Both the position numbers and the translations under genes were made by a program. From assembly GCA_910576655.1 (NCBI GenBank), contig CAJTJC010000012.1, positions 1-64,000 on the forward strand: 64,000 nt of DNA. Reading direction: 5' to 3'. The number at the start of each line of letters is the position of its first letter. Positions within the stretch are counted from its first letter, which is position 1. Below the pieces are notes generated by a model. That model ran no database searches and had not been told where the DNA came from. It was given only the letters and a program-made list of their open reading frames with translations. Of this stretch, positions 14,319 to 22,194 are shown one piece after another. The DNA is from an uncultured Christensenella sp. Its GTDB lineage: Bacteria > Bacillota > Clostridia > Christensenellales > Borkfalkiaceae.

Positions 14319-14371
14319 TCACCTCACTCCTTTCTTACCGAGCTTAGCAGCTCGTCCTTACATTATTTATT

Positions 14372-14456
14372 TTACCGTGTTTAGTAAGAAAAGGGAGCCG
14401 GCAAAGCGCTCGGACTTTCGGCGGGTTTCCCGTGCGCTTTTTACTGGTAACAGTAA
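14372..14456 (-). promoter_or_regulatory. Accessory regulatory module 4 (paired palindromes)
   Basis: TTACCGTGTTTAGTAA (14372-14387) and TTACTGGTAACAGTAA (14441-14456), upstream of the 45-residue gene and directly after the stop of the 51-residue gene. Confidence 0.65.
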
Positions 14457-14465
14457 GAGCTTGCT

Positions 14466-14621
14466 TTATTGGACTTTGAATGTAACCGTCAAAAGCGGGT
14501 ACTGTGCCGTTAATAGACTTTTTGCTTCGTTGACGCTTACATTTGCGGCAAGCGCCCATTGCACCACGTCGCAATGCTTTTTCCCATCAAGATAGCACCA
14601 AACAGACTTACGCTTTTTCAT
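14466..14621 (-). CDS. Small basic protein (51 aa)
   Basis: MKKRKSVWCYLDGKKHCDVVQ..., after AAGGAGGACGAGTAT. Ends in a hydrophobic TVTFKVQ strand. No family recognised. Confidence 0.65.
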   Translation of the reverse strand: MKKRKSVWCYLDGKKHCDVVQWALAANVSVNEAKSLLTAQYPLLTVTFKVQ

Positions 14622-14705
14622 ATACTCGTCCTCCTTACCGTTTGACCTGTCTCGTCAGTGCCGGGAGGTCGTTTCCGGCAGACGCCCGAAGGCGTTTCGA
14701 CTCAA

Positions 14706-14894
14706 TCAAAAATCTTCAATAATTTCGGTTACCATGAAGAACCACTTACTTCCGGCGCGGTTGTACATATTAGGAAGTAGCTCATCTTTTATGTAGCCTC
14801 TTGTAATGAGCCGCATATCGTCCTCGGAATTGACGCCGTAGTTAATCTCTTTACCGGTGTTGGAATCTATTTTAGTGACCTGATACCATTTCAT
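14706..14894 (-). CDS. Hypothetical phage protein (62 aa)
   Basis: MKWYQVTKIDSNTGKEINYGV..., after AAGGAGGACGACAGC. Predicted small beta-rich protein with no recognised family. Module 5 lies upstream. Confidence 0.7.
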   Translation of the reverse strand: MKWYQVTKIDSNTGKEINYGVNSEDDMRLITRGYIKDELLPNMYNRAGSKWFFMVTEIIEDF

Positions 14895-14949
14895 GCTGTC
14901 GTCCTCCTTAATTTTGTTGGAAGGTTTTTTCTCTTGACATTTTTAATTT

Positions 14950-15044
14950 TACCGTGTTTAGTAAGATTCGCGAGCCCCCTAAACTGCAAGAACTCGGCGG
15001 ATTTTTCGCGAACATTTCCGTGCGCTTCTTACTGACAGCAGTAA
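14950..15044 (-). promoter_or_regulatory. Accessory regulatory module 5 (paired palindromes)
   Basis: TTACCGTGTTTAGTAA (14950-14965) and TTACTGACAGCAGTAA (15029-15044). It follows the terminator that ends the lysis operon, so it is the likely entry point for transcription of the left accessory genes. Confidence 0.7.
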
Positions 15045-15080
15045 AAAGCCTATTGTCGAGCCCATTTTGAGACAAAAAAA

Positions 15081-15117
15081 AAGACGCCCTCAGAGGTCAA
15101 TCCTCCGAGAGCGTCTT
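15081..15117 (-). terminator. Terminator after the lysis genes
   Basis: AAGACGCCCTCAGAGG (15081-15096) pairs with CCTCCGAGAGCGTCTT (15102-15117), 14 of 16 pairs. On the minus strand it is followed by eight or more Ts. It ends the late operon, so the accessory genes to the left need their own promoters. Confidence 0.88.
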
Positions 15118-15140
15118 TTCTATGCTTGGCTATTTACTTT

Positions 15141-15344
15141 TTAGGAATCCAGCTCGGGAAGTCCGGCAATGCTCGTAAGTAGGGAGAGCACGCCGGCCAG
15201 CGCGGACGCCGAGGCGACCATCACCCAATTAACGTCGCCGATAACAACGGAAGTGCCGATTGTGGCGACGGCCGTCTGCGCTACGGTCTTGACCGCACGA
15301 ATCCCCGCGGCCTTAATCCACTGTTTGAAATTAGTCTTAGTCAT
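15141..15344 (-). CDS. Phage holin, r1t type
   Basis: 67 residues from ATG at 15344 (AAGGAGGAAAAGTCA). FKQWIKAAGIRAVKTVAQT leads into two hydrophobic segments (VVIGDVNWVMVASASALAGVLSLL), matching r1t-type holins. It forms lesions in the membrane that release or activate the amidase encoded just upstream. Confidence 0.85.
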   Translation of the reverse strand: MTKTNFKQWIKAAGIRAVKTVAQTAVATIGTSVVIGDVNWVMVASASALAGVLSLLTSIAGLPELDS

Positions 15345-15357
15345 TGACTTTTCCTCC

Positions 15358-16359
15358 TTATACAAGAATCAGATTTTTAATGTTAACCGGTGAACAAATA
15401 GAATTGCGGCCGGAAACATTCTTGTCGATAACGGCGCGGTCGCCTTTGATTTCTTTGACAATCCAGGTATCGGCCATAACCCAGCCGGGAATGGACTGCC
15501 CGCCGTAGTAGGTCGCGCCGTTCTTGAGCTTTACCTTGCTGCCCTTTATGATTGCGGGGGTCGCGGTCGTCGGCGCACTTGCGCCGGCAATATCTGCAGT
15601 ATTGACCCAGCCGTAAACATTAGAGCCGCCGCCCTTTTCCGCGATAAGGTGGTAAGGGTGCTTGCCGCTCGGGTAGATATTCGTCACTTTGGCCTTGCCC
15701 GGCTTGCAGGAAGGACCGCTCGCCGCGTTCGCGTTCGCATAATGAACAACGCCCTTAAAGTCGACAATATCGCCAACCTTAAGAGCGCCAGACGGAGCGG
15801 GAGGGGAAGGCTGCGGCGTAGCGCCGCCGAGTCTCTTTGTGACTTCTGCGGCGATTTCGCCGTGGCGGTTATAGAGATAATCGCCGGGGCAAGACTTGTT
15901 TGCAAACCAGCGGTGAACGGTCAAAACCATCTCGCCGGCCTTCGGCATATAGGCAAGCGTCTTGTCCTTATCGCCGAACCACAAGAGCTTGCTCTTACCG
16001 TTTCTCTTGCAAATATCGGTACAGAGGTCAAGCAGGGCGGCAAAAGCCTTGTCCTTTACGGCGTAGGGGTGGAACGTATCGCTCGCCACTTCGATAGTGA
16101 CGGCGCGGTGGTCGTTCGCGCCGCTGGACGTGCACCAGGAGCGGTCTTTCTCCTCGCAATACATACCGACGCGGCCGTCGGGGCCTATGCCGTAGTTGCT
16201 GCTTGCCTGCCTGCTGGGCGGCTTGAATACGCCGCCCAGAGTTTCAACGGAACACTGTCCCACGACGCAATGAATAGAGATTCTATCGATTGCGCAGTTG
16301 CGGGGACTCGTTTTGTTCGGGCTAATATTGGTATGGACTACCAGAGGGCTGTTACTCAT
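15358..16359 (-). CDS. Endolysin: N-acetylmuramoyl-L-alanine amidase
   Basis: 333 residues. The N-terminal ~175 form an Amidase_2/PGRP-type zinc amidase, with probable ligands H30, H149 and C157 (VHRWFANKSCPGD). It cuts the bond between muramic acid and L-Ala. The C-terminal part holds an SH3-like repeat module (VGDIVDFKG ... HPYHLIAEK ... NVYGW) plus a second short module, probably wall-binding. The same module ends the tail hub protein at 24247. Adjacent to the holin gene. Confidence 0.9.
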   Translation of the reverse strand: MSNSPLVVHTNISPNKTSPRNCAIDRISIHCVVGQCSVETLGGVFKPPSRQASSNYGIGPDGRVGMYCEEKDRSWCTSSGANDHRAVTIEVASDTFHPYAVKDKAFAALLDLCTDICKRNGKSKLLWFGDKDKTLAYMPKAGEMVLTVHRWFANKSCPGDYLYNRHGEIAAEVTKRLGGATPQPSPPAPSGALKVGDIVDFKGVVHYANANAASGPSCKPGKAKVTNIYPSGKHPYHLIAEKGGGSNVYGWVNTADIAGASAPTTATPAIIKGSKVKLKNGATYYGGQSIPGWVMADTWIVKEIKGDRAVIDKNVSGRNSICSPVNIKNLILV

Positions 16360-16465
16360 CTTCGTCGTCCCCCTTTCCGTTGGAGAGCTCGTCTAAGGTC
16401 TCCGCCGTAATTTCTTCGCCTTCCGCGAGCTCCACGCCCGCGAGGTCTTTAGGGTCTACTGCCAT
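16352..16465 (-). CDS. Tiny acidic protein (37 aa)
   Basis: ATG at 16465 with AAGGAGGAAATCATT. MAVDPKDLAGVELAEGEE..., very acidic at the C-terminus (GKGDDEDE). It overlaps the amidase start by 8 bp, so it may couple translation. Function unknown. Confidence 0.65.
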   Translation of the reverse strand: MAVDPKDLAGVELAEGEEITAETLDELSNGKGDDEDE

Positions 16466-16478
16466 AATGATTTCCTCC

Positions 16479-16811
16479 TTAATAAAGATTTTCAATGCCT
16501 TGTTCGCGCAAAAAGTCCTGTTGTTCATGTTTGACTTTCTGCGCGTATTCCAAAGCCTCGTGCATATCCCCGTTACAATGCGCGTCGGGAATACGCTGTA
16601 CCGCTCTTGCCGTCGCCTCGCCGAGCGTGATAGCCGCACCCACGCCTCGGATAAGCAAGAGCTCGTTTTTCTTCTGGGCCTCCTCCTGCTTGTTGCGGTC
16701 GGCGTCTCGCTTTGTGATATTCTTCTGCAAGAGCCAAAAGCAAAAGCCGGTAATGGCGGACGGAATGCCCATAAGTGCAAGGAGTCCGGTCATATCAAGC
16801 TGAATCGTCAT
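16479..16811 (-). CDS. Membrane-anchored phage protein, holin/XhlA-like
   Basis: 110 residues: one N-terminal membrane segment (about 8-30), then a charged helical region (KRDADRNKQEEAQKKNEL). The topology resembles hemolysin XhlA-like or antiholin proteins found beside phage lysis genes. Role inferred from topology and position. Confidence 0.65.
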   Translation of the reverse strand: MTIQLDMTGLLALMGIPSAITGFCFWLLQKNITKRDADRNKQEEAQKKNELLLIRGVGAAITLGEATARAVQRIPDAHCNGDMHEALEYAQKVKHEQQDFLREQGIENLY

Positions 16812-17509
16812 TTGCTTACCTCCTCCCAGCCATAAACGCCCGGCTCCCAGACATTGTTGTCCGCCGTACTGGTCCAGCGTTTCTTATTGTGCGTTACCTT
16901 TGCGCCGAGTGAATAGGCGTCGACTGCGCCAATCGGCTGGGACCACGCCGGCCATTCGGCGGCGGGGTTACCTACCGCTTTCCAAAGACTTGCCGCTGTG
17001 CCAGGCGCCCAATCTTCTTGTGAAGTATGCGCCTGCAAGCAACGGTAGAGCTTGCCTCCCTGCTGGACGATAGCGCCGGCGGCGTAAGCTACGGGATATA
17101 CCCAAGCGGGGAATTGTCCAGCGTGCTCGGTAATAGTCGTGTCGTCGAACTCGCCCTTTTCCGCCAAACTGACGAACACAAGGCTTGCAACGGGTACGGC
17201 ATCGGCCATAGCCTTTGCTTGCGCGAGCTTTTCAAGCTCCTGCTCGGTGGAATAAAACTCGCCGTTGTGATAGAAGTAGTAACCGGCCACGACCTCGGGC
17301 GGAACCTTTTTCACCGCCGCCAGCACATGGCCGTCGCCGATATAGCCGGTAGGCTCAATCGGATAAAAGGCGTCGGTATTCGCGGAATAGATTGCGTCCG
17401 CGTCCTTCTGCTCGCACCCGATGACAACGCCGTTTTCCTGGCGTCTAACGTGCCGGGCTTCTTCGGAAATATCCACAATTCGCCCGGCATGATTCAGAAT
17501 CAAATACAT
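16808..17509 (-). CDS. Phage tail protein with chitin/carbohydrate-binding module
   Basis: 233 residues. The C-terminal ~50 residues (WPAWSQPIGAVDAYSLGAKV ... WTSTADNNVWEPG) match a ChtBD3/CBM5-12-type module, and a related stretch occurs near 145-175 (FPAWVYPVAYAAGAIVQQ). N-terminal part is typical of tail-tip accessory proteins. It may contact surface glycans. It overlaps the reverse transcriptase gene by 10 bp. Confidence 0.75.
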   Translation of the reverse strand: MYLILNHAGRIVDISEEARHVRRQENGVVIGCEQKDADAIYSANTDAFYPIEPTGYIGDGHVLAAVKKVPPEVVAGYYFYHNGEFYSTEQELEKLAQAKAMADAVPVASLVFVSLAEKGEFDDTTITEHAGQFPAWVYPVAYAAGAIVQQGGKLYRCLQAHTSQEDWAPGTAASLWKAVGNPAAEWPAWSQPIGAVDAYSLGAKVTHNKKRWTSTADNNVWEPGVYGWEEVSK

Positions 17510-18660
17510 AGTGATTGCCTCCTATATTTTATTTTGTCATTCGGGTGGAACCCGAATAATCTCTTGAAATATTCGTCGACGCGGGCGACCGCAAAATATG
17601 AATCGCCGCGCCGCATGTGTCCGCGCCAGCTCTCATAGGCCGTGCGGACGTCCTCCAGCGTAAACTTGCCGGAATCGACCCACTTCCTGAAAATAAAGAG
17701 CTTGCGCTTCATGGCGCGTATAGATGGCCGGCTCATTTTTCTCACGACGCGGCCGGTGTCCGTAAGAATGAACTTAGTTTTGAGAAACGTTATCCCTTTT
17801 TGAATGGGGATAATGCGCGTCTTTTTCCGGTTCAGCGTTATGCCAAGCTCGGCGCATACCTCGTCAATGCGTTTCAGACAATATTCAAGGTACTTAATAT
17901 CCTCGTGAATCAAATAGCCGTCGTCCATATACCGGCCGTAGCCTTTGATTCCCAGCTCCTCCTTGATAACGTGGTCGAGCTTGTTCGGAAGCATAATGGC
18001 CGAGATTTGAGAGATTTGACTTCCCAAGCCGTAACCGACAGGCCCGAAGTTATCGAGAAACATATTCGCCAAGTCCCGCACGCGCGGGTCATGCACGCGC
18101 TTTTCAAGCTCCTTACGTACCGGTTCGTGATTCGCCGTTCCGAAGTAGTCCTTAAAATCGAATACTAAAATACCGCCCTTCATGCCGTGCTTGCGCCAAT
18201 GGCGCTGCAAATGGCAATTCAGGCGGTTCATGGCAAAGTCAATGCCTTTTCCTTTCATACTGGCGCCGTTATCGTAAATCAGCGCCGGCGTGAATAGCGG
18301 AATTATAACCTTGTCGCAAAGCGTTCTTTGAACGACTCGCTCGCCGATATGTACGGCGCGAATGCGCCGCCATTTCCCGCGGTCGTAAAGCTGGAACTCG
18401 ACAAAGCCCTTGCTTTTATAGGTCCCGTCGAGAATCTGCTTACGGGCTACGGCGGTATTCGTGACGAGATTGAGCCGGTATTGCTGCGTCGAGCATTTCC
18501 AAGAGACGCCCCGGGCGCAGATATGACCCGAGGCGTATAAATTATGATACGAGAATACTTCCTCAAGTCCGCCGCAGGCGAGACTCCTTGCGAGACGCTT
18601 TTCCTCCCGCTTCTGTTTTCGCCTTTGGTATCGTTGTTCATGGCGTTCCTCGCTTGTCAT
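17500..18660 (-). CDS. DGR reverse transcriptase
   Basis: 386 residues from ATG at 18660 (AAGGAGGACAATTTTA). It has RT motifs: FDFKDYF with catalytic Asp168, the DGR-type GSQISQ (213-218) and YMDD (244-247). There is no maturase or endonuclease domain. With Avd it copies the TR RNA into cDNA with errors at adenines, and the cDNA replaces the VRs. The TR lies 230 bp upstream in the same direction, as is standard for DGRs. The gene appears intact. Confidence 0.96.
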   Translation of the reverse strand: MTSEERHEQRYQRRKQKREEKRLARSLACGGLEEVFSYHNLYASGHICARGVSWKCSTQQYRLNLVTNTAVARKQILDGTYKSKGFVEFQLYDRGKWRRIRAVHIGERVVQRTLCDKVIIPLFTPALIYDNGASMKGKGIDFAMNRLNCHLQRHWRKHGMKGGILVFDFKDYFGTANHEPVRKELEKRVHDPRVRDLANMFLDNFGPVGYGLGSQISQISAIMLPNKLDHVIKEELGIKGYGRYMDDGYLIHEDIKYLEYCLKRIDEVCAELGITLNRKKTRIIPIQKGITFLKTKFILTDTGRVVRKMSRPSIRAMKRKLFIFRKWVDSGKFTLEDVRTAYESWRGHMRRGDSYFAVARVDEYFKRLFGFHPNDKIKYRRQSLCI

Positions 18661-18891
18661 TAAAATTGTCCTCCTTATACAGTAATTTGTAGGGCGCAAG
18701 TTATAACTGCGTAGCGGCGCCGTCCATGAAACGGGATATTTGCGCGTTTTCCCGCCATGCAAGCAGCGTCCGGACGGCCGCATTAAGAAGGTGTTTTAGC
18801 CTTTCGGCAGGGGTGTCTAAAGCCCTCCTTCTGTAACGGTACGGATTTCGCCCGAGATTCGGGTTACTTTGTCTAACCTTGATTCTATAAG
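18661..18891 (-). other. TR-RT spacer
   Basis: 231 bp between TR and the reverse transcriptase start, without a gene. In characterised DGRs the RNA just 3' of TR is needed for cDNA priming and RT-Avd binding, so this stretch is probably functional RNA. It has several short GC-rich inverted repeats (for example around CCCGAGATTCGGG at 18851). Confidence 0.6.
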
Positions 18892-19023
18892 TTACAGAAT
18901 CCGAAGCAAACGCCGTTCGAGTTGCTGGCGTTGTTGTTGTTGGCGTTGCCGTTGCTGTTGACATTGCAGAAGTTGTTGGAGTTGGTCACATTAGGTGAGC
19001 GCTCCCACCACCAATTCGCAGAA
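18892..19023 (-). repeat. DGR template repeat (TR)
   Basis: The invariant template. Read in the frame of the target genes it would give 16 Asn codons (AAC/AAT) at the varied places, including four in a row, so any base at the two adenines yields many residues while avoiding stops. The stretch CGAAGCAAACGCCG near its left end is shared exactly with both VRs and acts as the likely initiation-of-homing side. It is non-coding in its own context. Confidence 0.95.
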
Positions 19024-19062
19024 GCACAGACAACATTGCAGGGCTTGACCCAAGGCTTTTTG

Positions 19063-19491
19063 TTAAAGCGGTAAATCCTTATACCGCTGTTTATCCGACT
19101 TCTTTACGCCGGAAATTAGCTTTGCTTCCTCGGCAATCAGATTGCCCCAGGTTTCAAGGGCGTTATCGAGTCCCTTAAACTGGCTGGGGTTCTTCCGCAG
19201 CACGTCCCCGAGCAAGCCCAGCTTACCGACGAGGCATTGCAGCGCGTTATTTGCTTCCGTCAGCTTGTCGCGCCGCATTTGCACCTCATGCTGATTAGAG
19301 GGGAAAATGCTGTTTGCCGATTTCACATTGTTATAAACCTCGCTCGCTAAACGCATGATTTCCGTCGAGAGGAAAAAGGTATACCTCTTAGGGATTTTCA
19401 GGCATTGAGCCAGCGTGTGAACTTCGAGCTTGCGCGCGGTCTCGACAAATTGCGCCGAGCTCTCGCCACGCTTTGATTTATATACCGACAT
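19063..19491 (-). CDS. avd: DGR accessory variability determinant (Avd)
   Basis: 142 residues from ATG at 19491 with AGGAG 7 nt upstream; a longer frame that reads through VR1 is rejected. MSVYKSKRGESS ... FVETARKLEVHTL ... FLSTEIMRLASEVYNNVKSAN fits the basic four-helix Avd/S23-like family, which forms a pentameric barrel that binds TR RNA and the RT. It lies between VR1 and TR, the classic order. Confidence 0.92.
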   Translation of the reverse strand: MSVYKSKRGESSAQFVETARKLEVHTLAQCLKIPKRYTFFLSTEIMRLASEVYNNVKSANSIFPSNQHEVQMRRDKLTEANNALQCLVGKLGLLGDVLRKNPSQFKGLDNALETWGNLIAEEAKLISGVKKSDKQRYKDLPL

Positions 19492-19507
19492 GGCAAAACT
19501 CCTATTA

Positions 19508-19528
19508 CCGGGGCCACGAGGGCCCCGG
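19508..19528 (-). other. DGR target hairpin after VR1
   Basis: CCGGGGCC (19508-19515), loop ACGAG, GGCCCCGG (19521-19528). It ends 22 bp from VR1. The same hairpin and linker follow VR2; TR has neither. This asymmetry marks which copy is overwritten. Confidence 0.82.
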
Positions 19529-19546
19529 ATTCTTTCAGATAATAGA

Positions 19547-20587
19547 TTAAATACAGAAGCCGAAGCAAACGCCGTCCGAGTCGCTGGCGCCGTAGTTGTT
19601 GGCGCCGCCGCCGCTGGTGACAATGCAGAAGGTGTAGGAGTTGGTCACAATAGGTGAGCGCTCCCACCACCAAATCGCAGAACCTGCGCCGTTCGCGAGG
19701 TTTTTAATACGGCTCGCGTTATCGGTGAAAATCGGGTAGGTTTCACCTTCGTCCTTGTAGACGTCGGTCGTCGTTCTCAGGCCGTTCTCAATCGGAGAGA
19801 ACAGAAAGAGCTTCATGCTCTCCGTCTTGATAGTCGTCGACTGCTGGCCGGCAGAGGTCTTTTTGTCGACCGGCTTAATGAGAGAACGCAGGTCCTCGGG
19901 GAGAGCAGGGAAAATTGTGTTTTCCAGCCATGAATACAGGGCGCTTCCCGTAAAGCTGCCGGCGTTTGTGTTCGTACTGTTCATCTGTCTCGTTTCGGCC
20001 ATAAGGTGTTTCATGCCGAACGTAATACCGGCCTTGCCGCCGCCCGTCAGATTGTCGTGATTAAAGCCGTAAATCTGGAAGGTAAGCGTTTCGCCGTTGA
20101 CAACAACATCAAGCTCGTCTCCGACCTTCCAATAATTTTCAGCGTTTCCGGCCGCAGCTACCGCCGCAATCTGCACCCAGGAGTTTTCCGCGAGCGTGGT
20201 CGAGATAGTGTCGACATAGCCGTAATACACGCCGTAGTAGCTGCCGGTCGTGATTTTCTTACTCTTGCCGGCGCACTGGACCGTATAAGTGGTATTTGCG
20301 GAGGGAACGGCGACGACCGCCGCGAGGCTGTCCGGTACGGTGCCGTTATAGGTCGTCATGCCGGCGCCCTTTACGGTGAAGGGCATACCCTTCATGCTCG
20401 CGCTGAACGAGATAGCCAGCACGAACATTTTCAGCTCGTCGACCGATTTCTTGACCGCGTGCGTGTTCTCGATAAGCTGCTGGATAAGCGGATTAAAGAT
20501 AGTCGACGCGCTGGCAGGGTCCGAGTCCTCCAGCTTGCGAATTGTCGCATTATAAATGGGATTTGTGGGTATGGTATAATTTGCCAT
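19547..20587 (-). CDS. DGR target protein 1: variable tail fibre, DUF6273 tip
   Basis: 346 residues, start after AAGGAGGACTGACCT. The N-terminal ~60 residues (IFNPLIQQLIENTHAVKKSVDEL) look like a fibre trimerisation region. A beta-rich middle leads to a DUF6273-like C-type-lectin domain with the WWWERSP motif (~304-310), and the last ~44 residues are VR1, ending GVCFGFCI. Placed after the fibre N-terminal gene and before Avd, it is the likely receptor-binding tip whose diversity lets the phage follow changing host surfaces. Confidence 0.92.
   Translation of the reverse strand: MANYTIPTNPIYNATIRKLEDSDPASASTIFNPLIQQLIENTHAVKKSVDELKMFVLAISFSASMKGMPFTVKGAGMTTYNGTVPDSLAAVVAVPSANTTYTVQCAGKSKKITTGSYYGVYYGYVDTISTTLAENSWVQIAAVAAAGNAENYWKVGDELDVVVNGETLTFQIYGFNHDNLTGGGKAGITFGMKHLMAETRQMNSTNTNAGSFTGSALYSWLENTIFPALPEDLRSLIKPVDKKTSAGQQSTTIKTESMKLFLFSPIENGLRTTTDVYKDEGETYPIFTDNASRIKNLANGAGSAIWWWERSPIVTNSYTFCIVTSGGGANNYGASDSDGVCFGFCI
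19551..19682 (-). repeat. DGR variable repeat 1 (VR1)
   Basis: Aligned with TR at 18892-19023 the two differ at 17 positions, every one an adenine on the coding strand of TR; non-adenine positions are all identical. Thirteen of the 16 TR Asn codons are changed (to Ile, Tyr, Thr, Gly, Asp). It ends at the stop codon of the fibre gene. Confidence 0.95.
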
Positions 20588-20600
20588 AGGTCAGTCCTCC

Positions 20601-20999
20601 TTAAAACTCGTCGTCAAACGTAAAGGTAAAGGTCACGCCGGCGTCTTTGCGTTTGACGTACATAGTTTTGATTGCGCAGAGCATTCCCGCGCTGTCCACA
20701 AGTCCGGCCTCGCTGATAGACGCGCCGGGAAGGTCCGAGGCGGGAATCGTCACAGTATAGCGGGCCGTAGTAGATACGGGATAGGTAGGCGCGGCGTCGA
20801 TAGGGTATGTGCCGATAGCGTGAGTAAGAGCCGTTTGCGTGTCGGTCGGGGGGATAGGATTGCCGCTGCCGTCCACGCCGCCGTCGCCGAACACAATATG
20901 CGTGATTTTGTTTATCGCGCTTGCGCTCGACCCTTTACTCGTCGCCTTACAGAGCGCTTCTCTGCGGGCTTTTGTGATTACGCTGTTTTCGCTTGCCAT
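20601..20999 (-). CDS. Tail-fibre N-terminal / tail-collar protein
   Basis: 132 residues (MASENSVITKARREALCKAT...), with KITHIVFGDGG and an immunoglobulin-like beta pattern typical of the phage tail-collar fibre family (DUF3751). It probably anchors the fibre encoded next to it onto the baseplate. Confidence 0.8.
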   Translation of the reverse strand: MASENSVITKARREALCKATSKGSSASAINKITHIVFGDGGVDGSGNPIPPTDTQTALTHAIGTYPIDAAPTYPVSTTARYTVTIPASDLPGASISEAGLVDSAGMLCAIKTMYVKRKDAGVTFTFTFDDEF

Positions 21000-21000
21000 G

Positions 21001-22194
21001 TTACAAGTCCTCCTTTATGAAGATTGGATTTAGGCTTCTTGAGCCGTTTAATATAAAATCGCCGTTAAGAGTCCAGCGGCCGTCCATAATAACGGAACCG
21101 GACAGCCCAAAGGTCTGCGAGGCTTTGAGGCCCGCAATCCTGGTCGACTCTTGACGGTAATTTTCTTTATTGCCGGCGCTCGCTTCAAATTGCATACGCG
21201 CCGTTGCCTTGAAAGAGTTTTGAATCGCAAGGCCGGTTATATCGAGCTTTTGCGGTGTAAGTCCGCCGAATATTTCAACTTCCGCAGCGTCGAGGTTCCA
21301 CGAGCCGTCGAGCTTATGCGCGCCGGTCAGTCTGATACCCTGAACCTGTGTTCCGTGATTTCGGAATAAAATATTCGCGCCGAAGTCAATCGGCCTAAAG
21401 GCAAATTGATTTCCGGCGCTGAGAGCTATTTGCGCGCCCGCAGATAGCTCGTTTTTGTTTTTCAGTCCGTAAGCCGATAGCGCGAGGGCTTGTGGTGTGT
21501 AAGTCATATTGTTCTTAGGCAAAGAGATACCGACGCGAAGGTCAATAAACGGAATGCCGGGCCGGATTGAATCGAGCTCCCACGTTCCGTCAAGCACCCT
21601 TTCGCCGTCGAGCTTTATGCCGTCAACAATCAAGCTGCGGTTTTTAACGGCAAGCGCGATTTTCAAGTCGCGGAAAATAAAGCCGTTTTCATTGAATACC
21701 GATACGGGCAAGAGCTTGTCGACCATATCCAGCGCAAGGTGCGCCGGGATTCTGTTATCAAGAATAAAATGGCAGTCGTACAAATTGAAGTTGTCGCCGA
21801 AGTCTCGCGTTACAGTGATTCGTACCATTCCGCCGATAAGCTCGACGTCAATTTTCCCGTTGGTAAAAACCGCGATAAGCTCTTTGATTTCTTTCTGTCC
21901 TACATGCCCTTGCCCGAGAATAATCGCTTTAATCATATTGCGGCGCTCGGTGAGCGTGCGGGGGCCGTCATAGGTAATATGGAAAAACGTCTCCAGCTTG
22001 GCGAGAGTTTCCGCGTCGGCATAGTCGATAAAGTTATTATCTATCGCCCGAATGATACCGGCCTGAATCTCGTCGAGCTGTCCGCCCCATACTCGCCAGA
22101 GAGCGTCCATTTCCAGAACGTCTCTATACCACGCGGGGTACCATGTTTTAATTTCTTCGTAGGTGCTGGGGTAGGCGTTATCGTACAGTCGCAT
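21001..22194 (-). CDS. XkdU-like tail protein (DUF2313) with beta repeats
   Basis: 397 residues; ATG at 22194 has GGGAGGTGG 6 nt upstream and overlaps the baseplate J gene. Residues ~1-190 match the DUF2313/YmfQ baseplate wedge domain. The C-terminal half carries three or more repeats of an LDG(T/S/R)W(E/N/T)L(D/N) motif, likely beta-prism units that reach toward the fibre. Baseplate/fibre connector. Confidence 0.82.
   Translation of the reverse strand: MRLYDNAYPSTYEEIKTWYPAWYRDVLEMDALWRVWGGQLDEIQAGIIRAIDNNFIDYADAETLAKLETFFHITYDGPRTLTERRNMIKAIILGQGHVGQKEIKELIAVFTNGKIDVELIGGMVRITVTRDFGDNFNLYDCHFILDNRIPAHLALDMVDKLLPVSVFNENGFIFRDLKIALAVKNRSLIVDGIKLDGERVLDGTWELDSIRPGIPFIDLRVGISLPKNNMTYTPQALALSAYGLKNKNELSAGAQIALSAGNQFAFRPIDFGANILFRNHGTQVQGIRLTGAHKLDGSWNLDAAEVEIFGGLTPQKLDITGLAIQNSFKATARMQFEASAGNKENYRQESTRIAGLKASQTFGLSGSVIMDGRWTLNGDFILNGSRSLNPIFIKEDL

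Noticed and set aside
17500..18660. Retron, group II intron or abortive-infection reverse transcriptase
   Set aside because: The adjacent TR/VR pair with adenine-only differences and Avd identify a DGR; no intron structure or msr/msd-like region was seen.
18925..18965. Trinucleotide (GTT) microsatellite inside TR
   Set aside because: It is explained by the run of AAC codons in the DGR template, which give maximum diversity under adenine mutagenesis.
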